NCBI RefSeq assembly: GCF_004331435.1
Contig: NZ_SJKA01000006.1
Location: 434,001-498,000 of the forward strand
Origin: Kribbella sindirgiensis
GTDB lineage: Bacteria; Actinomycetota; Actinomycetes; Propionibacteriales; Kribbellaceae
Direction of reading: 5' to 3'
DNA length: 64,000 nucleotides
Shown here: piece by piece, positions 54,250 through 61,236 of the stretch
Layout of the letters: each line of letters begins with the position of its first letter
Numbering within the stretch: the stretch's first letter is position 1
Program-made: the position numbers and the translations under genes
Notes under the pieces: model-generated
Seen by the model: only the letters and a program-made list of their open reading frames with translations
Databases searched by the model: none
Told to the model about the DNA's origin: nothing

Positions 54250-54357
54250 ATTTCCCTGGCTGACCCAGCAAATGCGGGGTTCCACACCCGTGTCACGGGT
54301 CATTAACCCCCCATTTGATGGGTCAGCCACGGTATTTGGTGGGTCTGCCAGGGAAAT
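54250..54357. repeat. Composite inverted-repeat element, copy 1
   Basis: ATTTCCCTGGC (54250-54260) is exactly inverted at 54347-54357. Inside, 54258-54279 pairs with 54308-54329 with two mismatches, and ACCCGTG/CACGGGT lies at the centre. The 16-nt unit ATTTGNTGGGTCNGCC occurs three times (one inverted). The same unit family recurs at 59965-60048. Confidence 0.75.
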
Positions 54358-54375
54358 GAGGAGAGGGGAAGGGTT

Positions 54376-55647
54376 GTGGTGAAGGGGGTGCTGCCGGAGC
54401 CGGGGCCGTTGCGGGCGTTGGCGCTGGCGACGTTGCTCAGCCGGGTCGGCAACGGGTTGCTGATGACGGTCAGCGTGCTGTACTTCACGCGGATCGTCGG
54501 CCTTTCGATCGCTCAGGTCGGGCTCGGTCTGACCATCGCGGGCCTGTTCGGCCTGCTGTCCGCCGTACCGCTCGGGCATCTCGCCGATCGGCGCGGGCCG
54601 CGCGGGTTGTTCGTCGTCCTGAGCCTGACGGTGTGCGGCCTGTCCCTGGTGTACCTGTTCGTGCACACCTTCTGGCAGTTCCTGGTCGTGAGCATCGTGC
54701 TGACGATGGTCGACCGCGGCGCCGGAGCGGTGCGCGCCGCGTTGATCGCCGCCATCACGCACGGCGCCGGCCGGGTCGCGGCCCGCGCGTACCTGCGGGC
54801 CGTCACGAACATCGGCATCATGGCCGGGGCGGGGATCGGCGCGTTCGCACTGCATTTCGACACCGGTACGGCGTACCGCCTGATGTTCGTGCTCGACGCC
54901 GTCCTCAGCAGTATCGCGGCGTTCGTCGTCCTGGCGATCCCGCGGGTCGCGCCGCAACCCCATGACGACGGCGGGCCGGTGTGGATCGCGCTGCGCGACC
55001 GTGGGTACCTCGCGGTCGCCGCGCTCAACGCAGGCATGAGCATCCACTTCGCCGTTCTCGATGTCGCGATCCCGCTCTGGGTGGTCGATCACACGGACGC
55101 TCCGCGCTGGACGATCGCGCTGCTGCTGATCATCAACACCGTCGTGGTTTCGCTGTTCCAGGTGCGCTCGTCGCGCGGTATCGCCGATCCGTCGACGGCC
55201 GCCCGCGCCACCCGCACCGCAGGGTTGTTGCTGCTGGCATCGATGGTCCTGCTGGCCGGCGCGACCTGGGGCAACGCCGCGATCGCGGTCGGTCTGCTCG
55301 CCGTCGGCGCTCTGGTGCAGGTGATCGCCGAACTGCTGCAGTCCTCGGGATCGTTCCTGCTCAGCTTCGACCTGGCGCCGAGTCACGCCCAAGGCCAGTA
55401 CCAGGGCGTCTGGAACACGAGCATGTCGATCAGCACCATGGTCGCCCCCACGGTCCTCGCCCTGCTCCCACTCGGCCTGGGCGTCCCCGGCTGGATCATC
55501 CTCGGCCTCTGGTTCGCCGCCGTCGGCATCCTCTCGGTCCCGGTCGTGCGCTGGGCCGCGGCGCGCCAGGCGGCGGGTCAGGCGGCGGGTCAGGCGGGGG
55601 ATCAGGCAGGGGGGCAGGCGGGGGATCAGCTGGTGGGTTCGCGGTAG
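54376..55647 (+). CDS. MFS transporter
   Basis: The product is 423 residues from GTG 54376 (or GTG 54379), with GAGAGGGGAAGGG upstream. About 12 membrane helices are visible. The loop-2 motif is GHLADRRGPRGLF near 66-78. A second cytoplasmic motif FQVRSSRGIADPSTAARATR lies near 255-275. The C-terminal tail is a low-complexity AAGQAAGQAGDQAGGQAGDQ tract made of 12-nt repeats. The tail overlaps the convergent IclR gene by 22 bp, so it may be a recent extension. Substrate unknown. Confidence 0.87.
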   Translation: MVKGVLPEPGPLRALALATLLSRVGNGLLMTVSVLYFTRIVGLSIAQVGLGLTIAGLFGLLSAVPLGHLADRRGPRGLFVVLSLTVCGLSLVYLFVHTFWQFLVVSIVLTMVDRGAGAVRAALIAAITHGAGRVAARAYLRAVTNIGIMAGAGIGAFALHFDTGTAYRLMFVLDAVLSSIAAFVVLAIPRVAPQPHDDGGPVWIALRDRGYLAVAALNAGMSIHFAVLDVAIPLWVVDHTDAPRWTIALLLIINTVVVSLFQVRSSRGIADPSTAARATRTAGLLLLASMVLLAGATWGNAAIAVGLLAVGALVQVIAELLQSSGSFLLSFDLAPSHAQGQYQGVWNTSMSISTMVAPTVLALLPLGLGVPGWIILGLWFAAVGILSVPVVRWAAARQAAGQAAGQAGDQAGGQAGDQLVGSR

Positions 55648-56390
55648 CCGAGGGCTGCGGAGATCTTGCGGGCGGCTTCGATGGCGGCGGGGGCCATCAG
55701 GGCGACCTGGGCGATCGACTGTTCCAGCGAGAGGGTGGAGATGCTGACCGCGGCGATCGCGGCGCCCGTGTGGTCGTGGATGACCGCGGCGACGCAGCGG
55801 ATGCCGGGCTCGTTCTCCTCGTCGTCGAGTGCGTAGCCGCGGGACCTGATCTGGGCGAGATCGGCCTTCAGCGTGGCCGCCGACGTGTGGGTCAGGGGAG
55901 TGCGGGCGGGCAGACCGGTCCGGGTGATGTGGACGTCGAGCGCCTCGTCGTCCTTCTCCGCGAGCAGCGCCTTGCCGATACCGGTGCAGTGCAGCCAGAT
56001 CGCCTTGCCGACCCGTGACGGCATCCGGTACGGCTTCGGGCCGTCGAGCCGCGCGACGTAGATCGCCTCGTCGCCGTTCAGCAGGCCGACGTGGACCGTG
56101 CACCGGGTCTGCGCGACGAGGTCCGCGAGTACCGGGCGGGCCACGGTGGCGAGGTCGACGTTCGTGAGGGCGTGACCGGCGAGCCGGAGTGCCTTCGGCC
56201 CCGGGTGGTACGAGCCGTCGTCGGCCTGCGTGACGAACTCGTGCTCGACCAGCGACGCCATGATCCGGTGCACCGTGGACTTGGCCAGGCCGGTCGCGTT
56301 CACCACGTCGGTGAACCGCGAGTGCTCCAGTACGGCGTCCAGCACCATCAACGTCTTGTCGATGGCCGAGGGCGAACTCATGTCGGACAT
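55626..56390 (-). CDS. IclR family regulator of the kdu locus
   Basis: The product is 254 residues from ATG 56390, with GAGGAG seven bases upstream. The winged helix is near 10-65 (TLMVLDAVLEHSRFTDVVNATGLAKSTVHRIMASL). The effector domain follows, with GIGKALLAEKDDEAL and an EENEPGIRCVAAVIHDHTG segment. IclR-type KdgR proteins sense keto-deoxygluconate and repress uronate genes. It lies 11 bp after kduD in the same direction, so it is probably part of the kduI-kduD operon and acts on the 57979-58126 promoter region. Confidence 0.9.
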   Translation of the reverse strand: MSDMSSPSAIDKTLMVLDAVLEHSRFTDVVNATGLAKSTVHRIMASLVEHEFVTQADDGSYHPGPKALRLAGHALTNVDLATVARPVLADLVAQTRCTVHVGLLNGDEAIYVARLDGPKPYRMPSRVGKAIWLHCTGIGKALLAEKDDEALDVHITRTGLPARTPLTHTSAATLKADLAQIRSRGYALDDEENEPGIRCVAAVIHDHTGAAIAAVSISTLSLEQSIAQVALMAPAAIEAARKISAALGYREPTS

Positions 56391-56401
56391 CCTGCCACTC
56401 C

Positions 56402-57157
56402 TCACCTCGCCAGCCAGCCACCGTCGACCGCGAGCACGTGCCCGTTGACGTAGTCCGCCGCCGCCGACGCGAGGAACACCGCGGCTCCCACGACGTCCTC
56501 CGGCCGTCCCCAGCGCCCGGCCGGGATGCGCTGCCGGATCGAGACCTCCCGCTCCGGGTCGGCGCGCAGCTCCGTGGTGTTGTCGGTGCTGATGTACCCG
56601 GGCGCGATCGCGTTCACCTGGACCCCGGCCGGCCCCCACTCGTTGGCCAGCGCCCGGGTCAGCCCCGCCACCGCGTGCTTGCTCGCCGTGTACGCCGGGA
56701 CGGTGATCCCACCCTGGAAGCTCAGCAACGACGCGATCGTGACGATCTTCCCGGTCCGCCGCTGCGCCATCGCGGCCCCGACCGGGCGCGTCACCGCCCA
56801 GGTGGAGTTGAGGTTCACGTCGATCACGTGCTGCCAGTCCGCGGTCGTGGTCTCGGCCGCCGGCGCCCGCCGGATCGTGCCGGCGTTGTTGACCAGAATG
56901 TCGACGTTCCGGTTGTCGACAATCTCCGCGGCCGCTCGTTCGACCGCGGCCGGGTCGGCGAAGTCCGCGATCACCACGGACGCGTCGCCGCCGCCGTTCT
57001 GCTTGATCGCCTCGAGCGTGTCCTCGAGCGCCGCGTCCCGGGCCATCAGGATCAGCTCGGCGCCGGCAGCGGCGTACCCGGCAGCGATCGCCGCGCCGAT
57101 CCCACGCCGGGCTCCGGTGACCAACGCCGTACGTCCTTCGAGACTGAAAGCCGTCAC
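56402..57157 (-). CDS. kduD: 2-dehydro-3-deoxy-D-gluconate 5-dehydrogenase (SDR)
   Basis: The product is 251 residues from GTG 57157, which overlaps the kduI stop (GTGA). It is a classical short-chain dehydrogenase: TGARRGIG near 14-21, NNAG near 92-95, catalytic Ser in TIASLLSFQGG and YTASK near 158-162. The ending VLAVDGGWLAR is typical of KduD. It interconverts 2,5-diketo-3-deoxygluconate and KDG with NAD(H) in pectin/uronate breakdown. Pairing with kduI strengthens the assignment over other SDR functions. Confidence 0.92.
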   Translation of the reverse strand: MTAFSLEGRTALVTGARRGIGAAIAAGYAAAGAELILMARDAALEDTLEAIKQNGGGDASVVIADFADPAAVERAAAEIVDNRNVDILVNNAGTIRRAPAAETTTADWQHVIDVNLNSTWAVTRPVGAAMAQRRTGKIVTIASLLSFQGGITVPAYTASKHAVAGLTRALANEWGPAGVQVNAIAPGYISTDNTTELRADPEREVSIRQRIPAGRWGRPEDVVGAAVFLASAAADYVNGHVLAVDGGWLAR

Positions 57158-57978
57158 CGCAGGTCCCGTACGTCGACACCGTCCATGTCGCCGAACGCCT
57201 GGTTCTCGCCGGCCATCGCCCACACGAAGCTGTACGACGACGTGCCGCAGCCGGAGTGGATCGACCAGCTGGGGGAGATGACCGCCTGCCGGTCCGCTAC
57301 CAGCAGGTGCCGCGTCTCGTCGGGCTCGCCCAGTAGGTGCACGATCCGCTCGGTCTCCGGGAGCCCGAAGTACAGGTAGCACTCGGTCCGGCGGTCGTGG
57401 GTGTGGGCGGGCATCGTGTTCCAGGTGCTGCCCGCGTGCAGCGTCGTCACGCCGAGCACGACCTGGCAGCTCTGAACGCCGTCCGCGTGGATGAACTGGT
57501 CGATCGTCCGGCGGTTCGCGGTCTGCTGATCGCCGAGCTCGAGGCGATTGCCCTCGCCGGGGTTGACCTGCGCGGTCGGGAAGCTCGTGTGCGCGGGCGC
57601 GGAGAACACGTAGAACGCCGCCGCAGGTCCGTCGAAGACCACGTCGCGGACGCCGCGTCCGACGTACAGGCAGGCGCCGGTGGTCAGCTCGTACTTCGTT
57701 CCGTCGGCGGTGACCGTGCCGGGTTCGCCGACGTTGACGATGCCTGCCTCGCGGCGTTCGAGGAAGAACTCGCTGCGCAGTTCGGGGTAGGTGCCGAGCG
57801 TCAGCGGCCCGTCCGTCGGGCGGGCGCCGGCGAGCACGATCCGGTCGTGGTGGGTGAGCACCGCGGTGACGGCGCCGGGGACGAAGAGCTCGTCCACCAG
57901 GTAGTGGCGGCGCAGCGCGGCCGTGTCGAAGCCGGGCAGCTGCTCGGGATGGGTGGCGTGCCTGATCTGCAGAGTCAC
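57154..57978 (-). CDS. kduI: 5-keto-4-deoxyuronate isomerase
   Basis: The 274-residue cupin isomerase is close to the usual 278 residues. Zn2+ ligands are visible in MPAHTHDRRTECYLYF (His-x-His and Glu near 191-201) and a late His in SPSWSIHSGCGTSSYSF. It converts 5-keto-4-deoxyuronate (from pectin oligouronides) to diketo-deoxygluconate for KduD. It is the first gene of the kduI-kduD-iclR operon. It is transcribed from a TTGACA promoter at 58013-57985 that includes an AGGTTC operator half. Confidence 0.95.
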   Translation of the reverse strand: MTLQIRHATHPEQLPGFDTAALRRHYLVDELFVPGAVTAVLTHHDRIVLAGARPTDGPLTLGTYPELRSEFFLERREAGIVNVGEPGTVTADGTKYELTTGACLYVGRGVRDVVFDGPAAAFYVFSAPAHTSFPTAQVNPGEGNRLELGDQQTANRRTIDQFIHADGVQSCQVVLGVTTLHAGSTWNTMPAHTHDRRTECYLYFGLPETERIVHLLGEPDETRHLLVADRQAVISPSWSIHSGCGTSSYSFVWAMAGENQAFGDMDGVDVRDLR

Positions 57979-58126
57979 GGAACTAGGTTCTACTGAGCGA
58001 AACCACCTGTCAATCGTGGTTGAGCCTTGGAACTGGGCGCGGAAATGTTCCAGGTTCCGTGTCTTGACACCAGGTTCTGGTCAATGGAACCTCTCAACCA
58101 ACCCATCGCCCCTGGGAGGCTCTCTG
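57979..58126. promoter_or_regulatory. Divergent kdu promoters with shared AGGTTC/GAACCT operators
   Basis: On the plus strand TTGACA (58064-58069), 17 bp and GAACCT (58087-58092) precede the SSS gene. On the minus strand TTGACA (58013-58008), 17 bp and GAACCT (57990-57985) precede kduI. Further GGAAC and GTTCC elements (58029-58057) form inverted pairs, and AGGTTC/GAACCT at 58072-58092 is a 6-bp-arm repeat. A regulator of the IclR type could bind these and block both promoters. Confidence 0.7.
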
Positions 58127-59629
58127 ATGACCGTTCTGGACTGGTCGGTCCTGGTCGGCTATTTCGTGCTGATGGTGCTGATCGGAGTCTGGTCGCGCAC
58201 CAAGATCAAGACGGTCGTGGACTACTTCACGACCGGTGGCCGGATTCCGTGGTGGTTGTCCGGTATCTCGCACCACATGTCCGGCTACAGCGCCGTCATG
58301 TTCGTCGCGTTCGCGGCGGTCGCGTACTCGTACGGCATCACCGTCTACGTCTGGTGGGCGATGACGATCGGCGTCGGTGTCGGCATCGGCGCGTTCCTGT
58401 TCGCGGCGCGCTGGAACCGGCTGCGGGCCAAACAGGGGGTCGTGTCGCCGCTGGAGTACCTCGCGCGCCGCTACAACCTGTCGACGCAGCAGGCGCTCGC
58501 GTACTCCGGTGCTGCGCTGAAGGTCGTCGACATCGCGTCGAAATGGGTCGCGATCGCCGTACTCCTGAACGGTTTCACCGGGGTGCCGATCCGGTGGGGG
58601 ATCCTGCTCACCGGCGTCGTGACGATGCTGTACGCCACGCTCGGCGGGCTGTGGGCCGACGTACTGACGGACTTCGGGCAGTTCGTGATCCAGTTCGGGG
58701 CCGGTGTCGCGATGTTCATCGGAGTGCTCGCGCACCTGGACGGCGTACCGACGCTGTGGAAGATGTGGGACCAGTTGCCGGCCGGGCACGGTGACGCGCT
58801 GAACGGGCCGTACACGCCGATCTTCCTGATCGCGTTCCTGTTCATCAAAACCTTCGAGTACAACGGCGGCATGTGGAACCTGGCGCAGCGGTACATGGCC
58901 GCGCCGTCCGGATCCGCCGCGAAGAAGTCGGCCCTGCTGTCCTCGGTGCTGTGGCTGGTCTGGCCGTTGATCCTGTTCATCCCGATGTGCGCGGCGCCGC
59001 TGCTGGTGCACCCGGGCAAGGCCGAGCAGTCGTACGTCGCCCTCGCGCAACTGCTGCTGCCGACGGGGCTGATCGGGCTGGTGCTGGCCGGGTTCTTCTC
59101 GCACACGATGGCGATGGTGGCCTCCGACGCGAACGCGATCTCGTCGGTGATCACGCGGGACCTGGCGCCGGTGCTGGTGCCGCGCGTCCGGCAGCTGACC
59201 GACGGCGCGGCGCTGAAGATGGCGCGGATCGTCACGTTCACGTTCGTCACGGTGAGCATGCTGATCGCGATCGCGACCAACGGTGAAGGCGTCGTCCTGA
59301 AGATCGTCGTCGACCTGGTCGCCGCGACGATGGGACCGATCGCGATCCCGCTGATGCTCGGGCTGCTGCCGTGGTTCCGGCGCAGCGGACCACGGGCCGC
59401 CCTGGCGTCGTGGGCGACCGGGCTGATCGCGTGGGCGATCGTCAAGTACGGCGTCGGCTCGACGGACACCACCCTGGTCGTCGCGTTGCCGCTGGCAACT
59501 TCTCTGGTGGTGTACGTCGGACTCGGCCTGCTCGCGCCGGAGAACCGCGCGGACGTCGACGAACTGGTCGACTCGCTGAACACCGACCCCGACGAGGTCG
59601 GCACCCGCCCGGCGGCGGCCCTGTCCTGA
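58127..59629 (+). CDS. Sodium:solute symporter in the pectin/uronate locus
   Basis: The product is 500 residues from ATG 58127, with GGGAGG at 58114-58119. About 13 membrane helices are visible. SSS motifs include TVVDYFTTGGRIPWWLSGISHHMSGYSAVMFVA at the front and the sodium-site helix GFFSHTMAMVASDANAISSVITRD near 320-343. It probably imports oligogalacturonides, ketodeoxyuronate or another sugar acid used by KduI/KduD. It is divergent from kduI and shares its regulatory region. A small tautomerase gene follows. Confidence 0.92.
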   Translation: MTVLDWSVLVGYFVLMVLIGVWSRTKIKTVVDYFTTGGRIPWWLSGISHHMSGYSAVMFVAFAAVAYSYGITVYVWWAMTIGVGVGIGAFLFAARWNRLRAKQGVVSPLEYLARRYNLSTQQALAYSGAALKVVDIASKWVAIAVLLNGFTGVPIRWGILLTGVVTMLYATLGGLWADVLTDFGQFVIQFGAGVAMFIGVLAHLDGVPTLWKMWDQLPAGHGDALNGPYTPIFLIAFLFIKTFEYNGGMWNLAQRYMAAPSGSAAKKSALLSSVLWLVWPLILFIPMCAAPLLVHPGKAEQSYVALAQLLLPTGLIGLVLAGFFSHTMAMVASDANAISSVITRDLAPVLVPRVRQLTDGAALKMARIVTFTFVTVSMLIAIATNGEGVVLKIVVDLVAATMGPIAIPLMLGLLPWFRRSGPRAALASWATGLIAWAIVKYGVGSTDTTLVVALPLATSLVVYVGLGLLAPENRADVDELVDSLNTDPDEVGTRPAAALS

Positions 59630-59696
59630 AAGCGCTGTCCTGAATCTGAAACACTGTCCCATGTCACGGAACCGTCCACGCTAGGAGACGCCCCTC

Positions 59697-59882
59697 ATGC
59701 CGAACATCACCGTCGAACTCCTCTCCGGCCGCACCCTCGACCAGCGCCGCGAGTTCGTCGCCGCCGTCACCGACTCCGCGATCGCCATCCTCGGCGCCAA
59801 GCGCGAAGCGGTCCGCATCGTCTTCACCGAAATCGAGAAAACCGACGTCGCCAACGGCGGCACCCTGGCCGCCGACCTCTGA
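59697..59882 (+). CDS. 4-oxalocrotonate tautomerase-family protein
   Basis: The 61-residue protein begins M-P-N-I-T-V-E-L. Removal of Met leaves Pro1, the catalytic base of this superfamily. The segment GRTLDQRREFVAAVTDSAIAILGAKREAVRIVFTEI is typical of the length and strand-helix pattern. AGGAGA precedes the ATG. It is 67 bp after the SSS gene, probably in the same transcript. A keto-enol tautomerase would suit unsaturated uronate products, but this has not been shown. Confidence 0.85.
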   Translation: MPNITVELLSGRTLDQRREFVAAVTDSAIAILGAKREAVRIVFTEIEKTDVANGGTLAADL

Positions 59883-59964
59883 CCGGCACACCCAACCCCC
59901 ACACCCCAACCCCATCCGCACCCCGCCCCGCACACGGACAACTCACCGGCTTCGATTGATCCCC

Positions 59965-60048
59965 TTTCGTGGGTATACCCACCAGATGCTGGGTTTGCGT
60001 CCAGGATCCCGGGCGCAAACCCAGCATCGCGGACGCCAACCCACGAAA
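59965..60048. repeat. Nested inverted-repeat element, copy 2
   Basis: GATGCTGGGTTTGCG (59985-59999) is exactly inverted at 60014-60028. Outside it TTTCGTGGGT (59965-59974) is exactly inverted at 60039-60048. Units ATTTCGTGGGTTGGCG and ATGCTGGGTTTGCG resemble the ATTTGNTGGGTCNGCC units at 54250-54357. It fills most of the 239-bp gap before asd. Confidence 0.75.
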
Positions 60049-60121
60049 TGCGGGTCTGGGCGGGGCGCCGGATGGTGAAACGGGCGGGCGGGTGTGGTGT
60101 GGACCTACTAGGGTCTGACTC

Positions 60122-61147
60122 ATGCGAGTAGGTGTGTTCGGTGCGACGGGTCAGGTCGGCGGCGTGATGCGGGAGTTGCTGGTTGAGCGCAGCTTCCCGG
60201 TGGACGAGGTGCGGTTCTTCGCCTCGGCGCGGTCGGCGGGGAAGAAGCTGGCGTTCGGGGACCGGGAGGTTGTCGTCGAGGACTCGGCGACGGCGGACTT
60301 CTCCGGGCTCGAGCTCGCCTTGTTCTCCAACGGCAAGACGGCGTCGAAGGAGCTCGCTCCGAAGGTCGCGGCGGCCGGTGCGGTCGTCGTCGACAACTCG
60401 TCCGGCTGGCGGATGGACCCGGACGTACCGCTGGTGGTGTCCGAGGTGAACCCCGAGGACCTCGCCACGATCCCGAAGGGCATCGTCGCCAACCCGAACT
60501 GCACGACCATGGCCGCGATGCCGGTGCTGGCCCCGCTGCACCGCGCGGCCGGCCTGACTCGCCTCGTCGTCTCGACCTACCAGGCCGTCTCGGGCTCCGG
60601 CGGCGTCGGCGTGAGCGAGCTCGAGGACCAGGCGCGTGAGCTGGTGCAGACCGGCGGCGCGCTGGCCCGCGGCACCGACGGCATCACGCTGCCGGAGCCC
60701 AAGGTGTACGCCGGGCCGATCGCGTTCAACGTGCTCCCGCTGGCCGGGTCGATCGTTGCCGACGGGACCGGTGAGACCGACGAGGAGCAGAAGCTCCGCA
60801 ACGAGAGCCGCAAGATCCTGCACCTCCCGGACCTTCCGGTCGCCGGCACCTGCGTCCGGGTGCCGGTCTTCACCGGCCACTCGCTCAGCATCCACGCCGA
60901 GTTCGCCGAGTCGATCACTCCGGAGCAGGCGACCGAGCTCCTGGGCGCCGCGCCGGGCGTCGCCGTCACGGACCTCCCGACCCCGCTGCTCGCGGCCGGT
61001 CAGGACCCGTCGTACGTCGGCCGTATCCGCCAGGACCAGTCCGTCCCGGGTAACCGCGGACTGATCCTGTTCGTCTCGAACGACAACCTGCGCAAGGGCG
61101 CCGCCCTGAACGCGGTCCAGATCGCCGAACTCCTCGCTGCACGCTGA
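60122..61147 (+). CDS. asd: Aspartate-semialdehyde dehydrogenase
   Basis: The 341-residue protein catalyses NADPH-dependent conversion of aspartyl phosphate to aspartate semialdehyde for Lys, Thr, Met and diaminopimelate synthesis. It shows GVFGATGQVGGVMRELL at the start, the catalytic Cys in VANPNCTTM (about 129), and GHSLSIHAEF near 253-262. A -10-like TAGGGT lies seven bases before the ATG and no ribosome site is visible, so it is likely leaderless. It is a single gene here; lysC is not adjacent. Confidence 0.97.
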   Translation: MRVGVFGATGQVGGVMRELLVERSFPVDEVRFFASARSAGKKLAFGDREVVVEDSATADFSGLELALFSNGKTASKELAPKVAAAGAVVVDNSSGWRMDPDVPLVVSEVNPEDLATIPKGIVANPNCTTMAAMPVLAPLHRAAGLTRLVVSTYQAVSGSGGVGVSELEDQARELVQTGGALARGTDGITLPEPKVYAGPIAFNVLPLAGSIVADGTGETDEEQKLRNESRKILHLPDLPVAGTCVRVPVFTGHSLSIHAEFAESITPEQATELLGAAPGVAVTDLPTPLLAAGQDPSYVGRIRQDQSVPGNRGLILFVSNDNLRKGAALNAVQIAELLAAR

Positions 61148-61156
61148 CCTCCCGTG

Positions 61157-61215
61157 CCCTAGGGCATGTCTCCCGGTCCCACGCCTACTGCGGGACAGGG
61201 AGACATGCCCTAGGG
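61157..61215. repeat. Palindromic repeat element, copy 2
   Basis: CCCTAGGGCATGTCTCCC (61157-61174) is exactly inverted at 61198-61215, and an inner GTCCC/GGGAC pair extends the stem. The left part matches the element at 34471-34573 over 32 bases with three differences, two of which are compensated in the opposite arm. It lies between asd and the SARP-type regulator. Confidence 0.85.
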
Positions 61216-61236
61216 TTGAGGGCTCTGGCGAGGGAG

